Shown here one piece after another: positions 44,313 to 52,925 of a DNA stretch of 64,000 nt. Positions within the stretch are counted from its first letter, which is position 1; every line of letters begins with the position of its first letter. A program made the translations under genes and the position numbers. This DNA is from Polyangium mundeleinium (GTDB taxonomy: Bacteria > Myxococcota_A > Polyangia > Polyangiales > Polyangiaceae), in assembly GCF_028369105.1 (NCBI RefSeq), contig NZ_JAQNDO010000001.1:186001-250000 (forward strand), read 5' to 3'. Under the pieces are notes generated by a model. The model was not told the origin of the DNA and ran no database searches. It saw only the letters and a program-made list of their open reading frames with translations.

Positions 44313-45488
44313 TCAGAGGAGCGTGCGAATCAGCTCGTCGAGCGACCCGGCGCCGGCCACGAACGCGCGCCGCAGCCGCTCCGCCGGCCGCACGTCCGGG
44401 GTCCGCCCGCATGCGGCTTGCGCCTCGTGGAGCAGCCGCTTTTCGGCGCTCGTGTAGCGCCCGTCGATGATCGCCGCCGAGAGCAGGATCTGCAGCGCCA
44501 TTCGTTGCTCCGCGGGTGGGAGGCGCGCAAGGACGTCGAGGAACACCCGCGAATCGTCGATGTCCTCCGGCAGCGGATCGTCCACGCGCCGCAAGACCTC
44601 GACGAGCACCGCGTGCAGATTCGGATGCAAATCCTCCGTGCGCACGATCGAGCTCGCCACGGCGCGCACGAGCGCGAGGCGCCCCTCGGCCGAAAGCGTG
44701 ATTCCCTGATCGAAGATCGCGCCCACGAGCTCGCGCGCGGCCGAGGGGCCCATCACCCGGATCTTCGCCTCGCGCAGCACGATCCAGCAAACGAGCCCGT
44801 TCCACGCGGCCGTGCCGGGCACCGCAACAAAAGGCAGCCACGTGCGCACGAGCGCGCGGCCGGCGAGGCGACGGACGAGCACCTTCACCGCGAAATTGGT
44901 GACGCTCACCTTCACCTTGTAGAGCAGCGATGCGATCGCCAATTTGATCTTCGACGCCTCGCGCCGCGGATCGACCCCGAACACGCGCTCCGTCGGGTTC
45001 GGCAATTCGAGCGCGGCGCGCGCGAGCGCTGCCGCCACGGCCGCCCCATCGCTGCTCGCCTCGGTCGCGAAGGGATCGAGCCCCGCGGCGCGGGAAAGCT
45101 GATGCACCGCGCGGAGCGAATCCCAATAAAGATAAAGGATCTCTGCCACCGCCGTGACGATCGTCACGCCGCCGACGAGCGCCCAGTATCGCGCGGTCAC
45201 GTCGAAACTTGCGTGCTCGGCCCCGAAGAGCCGATCCGCGAGCACCTCCGCGCCCGCCGCGAGCGCCGCGCTCACCGCGCCCGCGAGGCTCGCGCGGATG
45301 ACGGCGCCGCGCACCACGACAGAGAGGTGTCGCCGCTCCTCGGCGTTCAGCACGCTCACCGCGTCGGCCGCGGCGACGCGCGGCAAGGACGCCGAAAGCC
45401 GGCGAAAATAAAGCACACCGAGTCGTTCGAGCAGCGGAGCTTTCGTCTCCACTTGCGCCGCCGGATCCGTCCCGCTCGCGCTGACCAT
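44313..45488 (-). CDS. Membrane protein with C-terminal TerB-like domain
   Basis: 391 residues from MVSASGTDP; the open frame extends 90 codons upstream into the promoter region of the divergent PPK2 gene. Membrane helices at about 65-85 and 100-120 and again near 225-250 (WLPFVAVPGTAAWNGLVCWI). The C-terminal ~130 residues end in a TerB-like helical unit with AIIDGRYTSAEKRLLHEAQA. A family of this shape is known in Myxococcota and Leptospira without assigned function. TerB modules are linked to membrane-stress and metal-resistance complexes, which is only a hint here. Confidence 0.65.
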   Translation of the reverse strand: MVSASGTDPAAQVETKAPLLERLGVLYFRRLSASLPRVAAADAVSVLNAEERRHLSVVVRGAVIRASLAGAVSAALAAGAEVLADRLFGAEHASFDVTARYWALVGGVTIVTAVAEILYLYWDSLRAVHQLSRAAGLDPFATEASSDGAAVAAALARAALELPNPTERVFGVDPRREASKIKLAIASLLYKVKVSVTNFAVKVLVRRLAGRALVRTWLPFVAVPGTAAWNGLVCWIVLREAKIRVMGPSAARELVGAIFDQGITLSAEGRLALVRAVASSIVRTEDLHPNLHAVLVEVLRRVDDPLPEDIDDSRVFLDVLARLPPAEQRMALQILLSAAIIDGRYTSAEKRLLHEAQAACGRTPDVRPAERLRRAFVAGAGSLDELIRTLL

Positions 45489-45597
45489 GCGAGCACCAAC
45501 GATACACGAATGACCCTTGACGTGCGGCGAATCTTTGCGTTTGCTCGGTTCGCGGGGCGGGCCTCGTGGCCAAGGGACCTCGACAAGGAGAGTGCGC

Positions 45598-46425
45598 GTG
45601 GGCGTCGTCACGTTCGACAAGACCGGGGAGAAAGTGAATCTCGGCGCGATCAGCGAGTCGCCGCCCGGCGGGGTGACGCGCGACGAGGCGGCGCGGGAGC
45701 TCGAGGAGCTCGGCGAGGAGCTGTTCGAGCTCCAGGATCTCCTGTGGGGCGCGCGCACGCATTCGGTGCTCGTCGTTCTTCAAGGCCGCGACACCGCGGG
45801 CAAGGACGGCGCGATCAAGCACGTCGTGGGCCTGCTCAATCCGCGCGGCGTGCACGTCACCTCGTTCGGCGTGCCCACCGAGGAGGAGCGCGAGCACGAT
45901 TTCCTCTGGCGCATTCACCGCCATACGCCCCGCAAGGGCGAGTTCTCGATCTTCAACCGCTCCCATTACGAGGACGTGCTCGTCGTGCGCGTCCACGACC
46001 TCGTCCCCCGCGACATCTGGGGCGAGCGATTCGGCCACATCCGCGATTTCGAGGAGCTGCTCTGCGAGCACGGCACGATCGTGCTGAAGTTTTTCCTTCA
46101 CATCAGCAAGGACGAGCAGAAAAAGCGCCTCGTCGAGCGTGAGCAGGACCCGCGCACCGCCTGGAAGCTGAATCCCGGCGACTGGAAAGAGCGCGAGAAA
46201 TGGGGCGAGTACACCGATGCCTACGAGGACGCCATCTCGCGCACCTCGACGAAGCGCGCCCCGTGGACGATCGTGCCCGCGGACTCGAAATGGTACCGGA
46301 ACCTGGTCATCGCCCGTGAGCTCGTGCAGACGCTCCGGCCCTACAAAAAGGTCTGGCAGGACAAGCTCGACGCGGTTGGTCGGGAGCGCAAGGCCGAGCT
46401 CGACGCCTATCGGGCCCGCAGATAG
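45598..46425 (+). CDS. ppk2: Polyphosphate kinase 2
   Basis: 275 residues. GTG start with AAGGAG at 7-bp spacing; a second in-frame GTG lies two codons upstream. It uses polyphosphate to phosphorylate nucleotides. Walker A GRDTAGKDGAIKHV (from residue 63), Walker-B/lid FNRSHYEDVLVVRVH, FFLHISKDEQKKRL, and WTIVPADSKWYRNLVIAREL. The FNRSHYED form is typical of PPK2 enzymes that act on AMP and/or ADP (class III-like), but class cannot be fixed by eye. Divergent from the TerB-like gene. Confidence 0.92.
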   Translation: MGVVTFDKTGEKVNLGAISESPPGGVTRDEAARELEELGEELFELQDLLWGARTHSVLVVLQGRDTAGKDGAIKHVVGLLNPRGVHVTSFGVPTEEEREHDFLWRIHRHTPRKGEFSIFNRSHYEDVLVVRVHDLVPRDIWGERFGHIRDFEELLCEHGTIVLKFFLHISKDEQKKRLVEREQDPRTAWKLNPGDWKEREKWGEYTDAYEDAISRTSTKRAPWTIVPADSKWYRNLVIARELVQTLRPYKKVWQDKLDAVGRERKAELDAYRARR

Positions 46426-46449
46426 ATCCTGACCCCGAGGCGCCTTGCC

Positions 46450-46812
46450 ATGCGAACGATGATTCTCGGCGCGGCGATCGGCCTGTCCCTCGCGGGCGCG
46501 GCTTGCAAGAACGAGGAGGCCGCTTCGGTCGAGGCCGAATCCGCCGAGAATGCCAAGGCGAGCGCCGCGCCCCTCGCTCTGCCCGAGCCGCCGCGGCCGG
46601 AAAACCGGGCGCCTGAGACCCCGCCGCCTCCGAGCCCCTTCCTCGTCGGGGCCCCGCCGATCGACCCGCCGTCCTTGCCCGAGCTGCCGCGACCCGTGGA
46701 CACCGCGCCCGCGGATGCCGGCGTCGCGGACGCTGGTCGAGCCGTCGTTCGCCCACCGCCTCCGCCCCCTCCACCCTCCGACGAACCCGACGGCTGGCGG
46801 CGCAACCGCTGA
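46450..46812 (+). CDS. Small Pro-rich lipoprotein
   Basis: 120 residues. Signal peptide with lipobox SLAGAAC (Cys19). The mature part is disordered-looking: Ala/Glu at first, then Pro-rich with a run of prolines before SDEPDGWRRNR. No domain. Lies 24 bp after ppk2 and may be co-transcribed with it. Probably a surface or periplasm-spanning linker lipoprotein. Confidence 0.65.
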   Translation: MRTMILGAAIGLSLAGAACKNEEAASVEAESAENAKASAAPLALPEPPRPENRAPETPPPPSPFLVGAPPIDPPSLPELPRPVDTAPADAGVADAGRAVVRPPPPPPPPSDEPDGWRRNR

Positions 46813-46827
46813 TGCGCCCGCCTCGGC

Positions 46828-47202
46828 TCAGGCCCGCGGCTTCGCGAATAGATCCTTGATGAAATCGAGCACTGTGAGGTTTTTGTAATCGCGGAACTCG
46901 CCCGCGTCGAAATATGCGCCGCCGCAGGTCGAACACGTCTCGTACCAGAGGTGCGTCTGCGCCGGGTCCACCATTCGCACGAGCGGGTTTCCGTCGCGTG
47001 GACAGCGCACGTACGGGATCGTGTTGTTTTTCCGCCCGGTCTTCGGGTCCCCGGAATCGATGATCTCCGAGCCTCGCATCGACTTGAGCCGCTCGTTCTC
47101 GCGGCTATCGAACCAGAGGCCTTTGCAGCCCGTGCAGCGATCCACCTCGACGTCCTCGAACACCACGATCTCCATCGCCGCTTTGCACTTGGGACAATTC
47201 AC
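46828..47202 (-). CDS. Double zf-TFIIB zinc-ribbon protein
   Basis: 124 residues from GTG, with a GAGAGGAAGG Shine-Dalgarno sequence. Two zf-TFIIB-like zinc ribbons: CPKCKAAM..CTGCKGLWFD at residues 3-36 and CPRDGNPL..CSTCGGAYFD at about 70-107. The second has Cys-x-x-Asp in place of the first CxxC. GTGA overlap with the end of the BNR-propeller gene indicates coupling. Function unknown; such proteins are common and uncharacterised. Confidence 0.85.
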   Translation of the reverse strand: MNCPKCKAAMEIVVFEDVEVDRCTGCKGLWFDSRENERLKSMRGSEIIDSGDPKTGRKNNTIPYVRCPRDGNPLVRMVDPAQTHLWYETCSTCGGAYFDAGEFRDYKNLTVLDFIKDLFAKPRA

Positions 47203-48545
47203 GGTCGCCTTCCTCTCGGCTCGCCCGAGCGAAATCCTTTTCGGTGCGCGCGACGCGCCCCGATGAACCCGAAGGCGGCGAGGGCCGCCCAAAAAACGCC
47301 CGCCTCGCCGCCCGGGACCCCCCGCGCGAGGCCACATGCACAATCGCCCGGCGGCTCCTTCCCCGGATTTTCCCAGGGCGGCACACCGGCGTCCACCGGT
47401 CCTCCGCCGCCGGCGCCGTCACAGGACACCGTATTCAGCATCGTCTGCAACATCGGCCAGCGCGGCTCGCAAGACGAGCGCGTCGTGCTGCCTGCGGGGC
47501 AGGGGAGCGGCCCGCAGAGGTCGGCGAGGCGCGAGGCCACGCCGAACGTCGAGCCCTCGGTCACGGACAAACCCACGGAGAAGCCGTCGAGCACCTCCTC
47601 GGTGCATGCGTACACGCCCGGCTCCGCCCAGCGCAAACATCGCGCGTGCAATCGAGACACCTGCTCGAACGCCCATTCCGGCGCCGGCGAGCGCCAGATG
47701 CCATCCTTTTCGCCGCCCACGACGAGCGCGCTGCCGTCGGGCGACAGGGAAAAACCCAAGAGCGTCCCTTCCCCGACGAAAAGCTCCTCCCACGTCTTCG
47801 CGCCGTCTGCCGAATGGAGCAGCCTTCCCGGGGCGCCGTCGAGCCGCACGTACACCCGGTCCGCGTCCGCCGGATCCACGGCGCCGATGAAAGGCCCGCG
47901 CGTGTCGTCGCTCCCGGGCACCGGCGTGATTTCGTAAGTCTTTCCGCCGTCCGTCGACCGAAGCACGACGCCCATCGGCATCGATCCGCCGAGCACGCCG
48001 CTCACGTAGACGATCGACGGATCCGGCGTGAGATCGACCGTCAACCCGCGCAGATTGTCCGGGAAAACAGCCTCCGCGTCCGTGAACGACGCGCCGCCGT
48101 CCTCGGTCCAGAAGAGCCGCGTATCGAAGCCCGCGCCGACCGGCGACGACGTGAGCACCACGGCGCGGGCTGGGTTTTTCTTGTCCACCGCGAGATCGAT
48201 GACGAGCTTTCCTTCGAGCGCGCCGGCCCGCGAAAATCCGCAACCGTCGGGCGTCGAGACGGTGAGCCCATCGGGCAACCCCACGAGCAGCGCGCCGCCC
48301 GCGGTGATGCCGATCGGCGGGTCCCAGATCCCCGCGAACGACATCGCCTCCTCGCACACCCACGACCAGCGCGCGCCCCCGTCCGTGCTCACGATGAGCC
48401 CGTACGTCGCCCGCAAGACCACGTGCGCCGGATCCATCGGATCGACCTCGACGTGCCCGGCCGAAGGAAATCGACCATTCGCGAGCGCCGGGCCCGAAGG
48501 TAGGGCGAGCGCGGCGAGGACGGCGAGGCCTCCGAGGCGCCTCAT
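47199..48545 (-). CDS. BNR/sortilin-like beta-propeller protein with MYXO-CTERM-like anchor
   Basis: 448 residues. Sec signal (LAVLAALALPSGPALA). Repeated Asp-box/BNR motifs STDGGARWSW, TEDGGASFTD, STDGGKTYEI and SADGAKTWEE mark a propeller of the sialidase/YCF48/sortilin type. No sialidase Arg triad is obvious, so binding rather than glycosidase activity is likely. The C-terminus has a Cys-containing GDCACGLAR, a hydrophobic helix (FWAALAAFGFIGA) and RRAHRK, resembling MYXO-CTERM. ATGA overlap with the upstream Cys-repeat lipoprotein gene. Confidence 0.83.
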   Translation of the reverse strand: MRRLGGLAVLAALALPSGPALANGRFPSAGHVEVDPMDPAHVVLRATYGLIVSTDGGARWSWVCEEAMSFAGIWDPPIGITAGGALLVGLPDGLTVSTPDGCGFSRAGALEGKLVIDLAVDKKNPARAVVLTSSPVGAGFDTRLFWTEDGGASFTDAEAVFPDNLRGLTVDLTPDPSIVYVSGVLGGSMPMGVVLRSTDGGKTYEITPVPGSDDTRGPFIGAVDPADADRVYVRLDGAPGRLLHSADGAKTWEELFVGEGTLLGFSLSPDGSALVVGGEKDGIWRSPAPEWAFEQVSRLHARCLRWAEPGVYACTEEVLDGFSVGLSVTEGSTFGVASRLADLCGPLPCPAGSTTRSSCEPRWPMLQTMLNTVSCDGAGGGGPVDAGVPPWENPGKEPPGDCACGLARGVPGGEAGVFWAALAAFGFIGARRAHRKGFRSGEPRGRRP

Positions 48546-49867
48546 GGCAAGCAATGCCCCTGGAAGCAGTAAAAGTCCGGGACGCAGTCGAGGCTCGTGT
48601 TGCAATGGCCGCCCTCGGGGCATTTCTTGGGGCACGGGCCGCCGCAATCCGGATCCGTCTCGCCACCGTTCTGGTAGCCGTCGGTGCAGGTCGGCGTGCA
48701 CGTGAGCTTCACGGGATCACACACGCCGCCCTTGCAATCCGCGTGGACGAGGCACGGGTAGAACGGCGGGCATTTCACGTCGCACGAGCCGCCGCAGTCG
48801 TAGCTCGTCTCGTCGCCGTTGTGCTCGCCGTCGAAGCAGGAGGGCGTGGAGCAGACGGCGCTGCCCGCCGGTCCCTCGCAGATCTTGCTCGCGCAATCAA
48901 GCCCGTTCGTGCACGGCGCGCCCGGGGCGCATCCGGTCGGACAAACCGTGCCGCAATCGATCCCCGCCTCGTTCCCATTCTGCACGCCGTCCGCACACGA
49001 GGGGCCCGCGCACACCCCGGCCACGCACGACGCGGTGTCGCAATCGACCCCGCCCTCGCAAGCCCCGCCCACGACGCATTTCACGCAGTCCGGCCCGCCA
49101 CAATCGACGTCCGTCTCGGCCCCGTTCTTCGCGCCGTCCGAGCAGGTCGGGATCGCCGCGCAGACGCCGGTCTCGCAGAACCCGGAGACGCAATCCGCGT
49201 CGATCTCGCAGGCCACGCCGAGCGGGCACGCGGGACACGTCGGCCCGCCGCAATCCGCGCCCGTCTCCTCGCCGTTCTTCGCTCCGTCTTTGCACGTCGG
49301 CGCGCACGTGCCCGCCTCGCAGAGCCCGCCGACGCAATCGTCGTCCACGACGCACCCCGCGCCTGGTCCGCAATTCGCGACGCACGACCCGCCACAATCG
49401 ACGTCCGTCTCGTCGCCGTTCTCGATCGTGTCGCTGCACGTCGCCGGGATGCACGTTCGATCCGGCCCGCACTTGCCGCTCGCGCAGTGCACGCCGGCCG
49501 TGCACTCCACGCAATGGCCCTTGCCGTCACACGCGGCCCCACCTTCGTCGCAGGGCGCCCCGATGGGCTGGTTGTCGAAGCCGCACCGCCCGTCCTCGAA
49601 GCACCGCGGCTCGCCACACGCGGCGGCGAGCCCCGGACAATCGGCGTCGTTCGTGCACGAAGACGCGCCACCCGCGCCGCCTTGTCCGCCCGTGCCGGTC
49701 GACGCGGACGAGCTTCCGGACGACGAAGCGGACGACGCGTGATCTTTGGGGATCCGACGTTCATCGACGTCGGTGATGAGGACACACCCGGCGAGGGGCG
49801 CGAGCATGATGAGCGCGAGCGATGGCGCCTCTCGAACGAACGAAACGAGGCGCGCCGGGGGGATCAT
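48542..49867 (-). CDS. Cys-rich repeat lipoprotein
   Basis: 441 residues. Lipobox LAPLAGC, then a Ser/Gly linker (about 45-70), then some six to seven repeats of about 40-50 residues of the form CxDGxxNGxETDxDCGGxC followed by CxxxxDCxSGxC. Every repeat carries eight or so Cys in regular spacing, typical of secreted myxobacterial disulfide-rich repeats (seen in many multi-copy surface proteins). Likely structural or adhesive. First gene of the coupled three-gene set ending at 46828, 16 bp downstream of thrS. Confidence 0.83.
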   Translation of the reverse strand: MIPPARLVSFVREAPSLALIMLAPLAGCVLITDVDERRIPKDHASSASSSGSSSASTGTGGQGGAGGASSCTNDADCPGLAAACGEPRCFEDGRCGFDNQPIGAPCDEGGAACDGKGHCVECTAGVHCASGKCGPDRTCIPATCSDTIENGDETDVDCGGSCVANCGPGAGCVVDDDCVGGLCEAGTCAPTCKDGAKNGEETGADCGGPTCPACPLGVACEIDADCVSGFCETGVCAAIPTCSDGAKNGAETDVDCGGPDCVKCVVGGACEGGVDCDTASCVAGVCAGPSCADGVQNGNEAGIDCGTVCPTGCAPGAPCTNGLDCASKICEGPAGSAVCSTPSCFDGEHNGDETSYDCGGSCDVKCPPFYPCLVHADCKGGVCDPVKLTCTPTCTDGYQNGGETDPDCGGPCPKKCPEGGHCNTSLDCVPDFYCFQGHCLP

Positions 49868-49883
49868 CGAGTCCCCCCGGAAA

Positions 49884-51713
49884 TTACCACGACTTCACGT
49901 GCCGCCGCTCTTTGATCTCCTGCGACAGCATCTCGACGAAGCCCGCGAGCGGCATCGCCTTCTGCTCCTTGATGCCGTACCTGCGCACGGTCACCGTCTG
50001 CTCCGTCTCTTCCTTGCCGCCGACGACGAGCAGGATCGGCACCTTCCGCGTCGCGCCTTCCTGGATCTTCTTGCCCATCGTGGCCGAGCTCGTGTCGAGC
50101 TCCACGCGCACGAGATCCTCGCGCAGCAGCGCCTCGATCTTCTTGCCGTACGCGAGGAACTTGTCGCTCACGGGGATGATCACGACCTGCACCGGCGCGA
50201 GCCACGTCGGGAACGCGCCGCCAAAGTGCTCGATGAGGAACGCGATGAAGCGCTCGTGCGTGCCCATCGGCGCGCGGTGGATGCAGTACGGCGTCTTCTC
50301 CTTGCCGTCCTTGTCCGTGTACGAGAGCCCGAAGCGCGGCGGGACCGCGAAATCGAGCTGATTCGTGGAGAGCGTGAACTCGCGGCCCGTCACGGTGATG
50401 AACTGGAAATCCACCTTCGGCCCGTAGAACGCCGCCTCGCCGGGCGAGAGCTTGTAGTTCGCCCCCATCTCCTCCAGCGCCTCGGTCACGAGCCGCTCCG
50501 AGAGCGCCCAGTTCTCCGGATCGTCGACGTACTTCGCGCCGCGCTTCGGATCCGCCGGATCCCAGAGCGACAAACGCATGAAGTAGTTCGTCAATCCGAA
50601 CAGCGAGTAGTACCGCTCGTGGAGCTTCATGACGGCCTGGAACTCCTCCTTGAGCTGCTCGGGCGTCACGTAGATGTGCGCGTCGTTCATCGTCATGCCG
50701 CGCACGCGGGTGAGGCCCTGGAGCGCGCCCGCGCGCTCGAAGCGGTAGACCGAGCCGTACTCGGTGTAACGCAGCGGCAGATCGCGGTACGAGTGTTTCT
50801 CCGAGGCGAACACCATGTGGTGGTGCGGGCAGTTCATCGGCTTGAGGTAGTACGACTCCTCGGGCCCGCCCGCGCCGCGCCCCTCCTCTTCGAGGACCAT
50901 GGGCGGGTACATGCCGTCCTCGTAGAGCGGGATGTGCCCCGAGGTCTCGAAGAGGCCGCGCCTCGTGATGTGCGGCGTCGCGACCTTCTTGTAGCCCGCG
51001 CGGAACTCCATCTCGTGCGCGAGCTTCTCGAGCTCGTGCCGGATCGCCGCGCCGTTCGGCAGCCAGAGCGGCAGGCCCTTGCCGATCTCGTCGCGGATCG
51101 CGTAGATGCGAAGCTCCTGCCCGAGCTTGCGGTGATCCCGCTGCTTGGCCTGCTCCACGGCCGCGACGTACTCGTCGAGCTCCGCCTTCGTGTTGAACGC
51201 GTAGCCGTAGATCCGCGTCATCATCGCGTTGCGCTCGTCGCCGCGCCAGTACGCGCCCGCCAGCGCGTGCAGCTTGAAGGCGTCCGCCGGGATGTCGCTC
51301 GTGTTCGAAACGTGCGGCCCTTCGCACATGTCGACGAAGCCACCGTTTGCGTAGAAACTAATTTCGCGGTGGCCCTTCTTGTTCGCGAGTTCCCGCGCGT
51401 ACTCGGCCTTGAAGGGCTCGCCCATCTGGCCCTCGATGCGCGCGAGGGCCGCGTCGAGGGGCAGGTCCTCGTGCGAAAAGGTCTGCGCCGCCGCGATGAT
51501 GTCGCGCATCTTCGCCTCGATGGCGGGCAGCTCCGTGTCGCTCACCGTCTTCGGCAGGATGAAGTCGTAGTAAAAGCCGTCGTCGATGGCCGGTCCGAAC
51601 CCGAGCTTCGTCCCCGGGTAGAGCGTCTGGACCGCCTGCGCCATGACGTGAGCGAGCGAGTGGCGGATGCGAAACAGCTTCTCGTCCTGGGGCTTTTCTT
51701 CGATGACGGGCAT
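49884..51713 (-). CDS. thrS: Threonyl-tRNA synthetase without TGS domain
   Basis: 609 residues. The protein starts MPVIEEKPQDEKLFRIRHSL and goes straight into the editing domain (HSLAHVMAQAVQ, HxxxH); the ~60-residue N-terminal TGS domain of E. coli ThrS is missing, and only 24 extra in-frame codons exist upstream. The class II core is intact: zinc ligands in MNCPHHHM, MTMNDAHIYV and CIHRAPMGTHERF, and motif 2 RYTEYGSVYRFERAGAL. The C-terminal anticodon-binding domain ends the protein. A 9-bp-stem hairpin lies in its leader. Confidence 0.95.
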   Translation of the reverse strand: MPVIEEKPQDEKLFRIRHSLAHVMAQAVQTLYPGTKLGFGPAIDDGFYYDFILPKTVSDTELPAIEAKMRDIIAAAQTFSHEDLPLDAALARIEGQMGEPFKAEYARELANKKGHREISFYANGGFVDMCEGPHVSNTSDIPADAFKLHALAGAYWRGDERNAMMTRIYGYAFNTKAELDEYVAAVEQAKQRDHRKLGQELRIYAIRDEIGKGLPLWLPNGAAIRHELEKLAHEMEFRAGYKKVATPHITRRGLFETSGHIPLYEDGMYPPMVLEEEGRGAGGPEESYYLKPMNCPHHHMVFASEKHSYRDLPLRYTEYGSVYRFERAGALQGLTRVRGMTMNDAHIYVTPEQLKEEFQAVMKLHERYYSLFGLTNYFMRLSLWDPADPKRGAKYVDDPENWALSERLVTEALEEMGANYKLSPGEAAFYGPKVDFQFITVTGREFTLSTNQLDFAVPPRFGLSYTDKDGKEKTPYCIHRAPMGTHERFIAFLIEHFGGAFPTWLAPVQVVIIPVSDKFLAYGKKIEALLREDLVRVELDTSSATMGKKIQEGATRKVPILLVVGGKEETEQTVTVRRYGIKEQKAMPLAGFVEMLSQEIKERRHVKSW

Positions 51714-51731
51714 GACTCGGATCTCTCGGTT

Positions 51732-51760
51732 GGGCTCGGCCCTGTCCACCGGCCGAGCCC
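51732..51760 (-). promoter_or_regulatory. Perfect inverted repeat in the thrS leader
   Basis: GGGCTCGGC (51732-51740) and GCCGAGCCC (51752-51760) form a perfect 9-bp stem with an 11-nt loop, ending 18 bp before the thrS ATG. It could be a leader hairpin for translational control or a protein-binding dyad. There is no U-run after it, so it is not an intrinsic terminator. Confidence 0.5.
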
Positions 51761-51989
51761 TCTCGGTCGAGGTCCCGGCCAGCACAAAGCTCTTGGTTTG
51801 GGGCGCAGAACGTGCGCCACCGCGGCCCCGAAAGCAAGCGAGGTCCGCCCGCGCTGGCCGCCGCCGGGTCGGAAAAACGCCTGGGGGAGCGCAGGCCGAG
51901 GTTGCCTCCGAGGGGCCGCCTCGCTACCTTCCGCGCGCTTTGCGGCGCGGTGCGCCCGGGGCGCACACTTTCTGAGGAGTAGTGAAGGC

Positions 51990-52739
51990 ATGAGCGGCCA
52001 CTCCAAATGGGCCACGATCAAGCGCAAGAAGGGCGCGCTCGACGCGAAGCGCGGCAAGCTCTTCACGAAGCTGATCAAGGAGATCACCGTCGCGTCGCGC
52101 ATGGGCGGGGGCAACGTCGACGGCAACCCGCGCCTGCGCAAGGCGGTCACGGACGCGCGCAGCCAGGCGATGCCCGCCGACACGATCAAGCGGGCGATCC
52201 AGCGCGGCACCGGCGAGATCGAGGGCGTGAACTACGAGGAGATCGTCTACGAGGGCACGGGCCCCGGCGGCACGCTCTTCATCGTCGACGTGATGACGGA
52301 CAACAAGAACCGCACCGTCGCCGAGGTTCGCAAGATCTTCGAGAAGCACAACGGCCAGATGAGTTCGGGAGGCTCGGCGGCGTGGGCCTTCGATCGCAAG
52401 GGCCTCATCACGCTCGCGAAGGACGCGGCGACCGAGGACCAGCTCATGGAGATCGCCGTGGGCGCGGGCGCCGACGACTACTCCGACCAGGGCGAGGAGT
52501 GGCAGGTGACGTGCAGCGTCGAGCTCACGGACCCCGTCGTGAAGGCGCTCGAGGACGCGAAGATCGCGGTCAAGTCGAGCGGCCCTGCGTACGTGCCGAA
52601 GAACAAGAAGCAGGTCGAGGGGCGTGACGCCGAGCTCTGCTTGAACCTCTTCGACACGCTCGACGATCACGACGACACGCAGAACGTCTACGCCGACTTC
52701 GACGTCTCCGAAGAAGAGCTCGCCCGCATCGCGGGTTGA
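51990..52739 (+). CDS. yebC: YebC/PmpR-family protein
   Basis: 249 residues, with GAGGAG upstream. Starts with the family signature MSGHSKWATIKRKKGALDAK, continues RGKLFTKLIKEITVASRMGG and ends in the acidic DTQNVYADFDVSEEELARI. YebC proteins were described as DNA-binding regulators (PmpR) and, for the related family, as factors aiding translation through difficult peptides. Divergent from thrS, so the two share a regulatory region. Followed by an intrinsic terminator. Confidence 0.95.
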   Translation: MSGHSKWATIKRKKGALDAKRGKLFTKLIKEITVASRMGGGNVDGNPRLRKAVTDARSQAMPADTIKRAIQRGTGEIEGVNYEEIVYEGTGPGGTLFIVDVMTDNKNRTVAEVRKIFEKHNGQMSSGGSAAWAFDRKGLITLAKDAATEDQLMEIAVGAGADDYSDQGEEWQVTCSVELTDPVVKALEDAKIAVKSSGPAYVPKNKKQVEGRDAELCLNLFDTLDDHDDTQNVYADFDVSEEELARIAG

Positions 52740-52752
52740 GGCACACAAACGA

Positions 52753-52783
52753 GGGGATCTTCCGCACGGGAAGGTCCCCTTTT
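52753..52783 (+). terminator. Intrinsic terminator of yebC
   Basis: GGGGATCTTCC, a 5-nt loop (GCACG) and GGAAGGTCCCC form an 11-bp stem with one G-T pair, followed by TTTT. It starts 13 bp after the yebC stop and is the clearest rho-independent terminator in the window. Confidence 0.85.
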
Positions 52784-52925
52784 GCGTGTGGAGCAGCATT
52801 CGGACCCGGACGAGCGCTGCAACGAGCCTGGGGAAAGACCGTCTTACGAGGCCGTCCACGTGATCGCGTGGGCCTCGATCCAACGGTCCCTGATACCCTC
52901 TGCCTTCGCATCGGAAGGAGACCCC

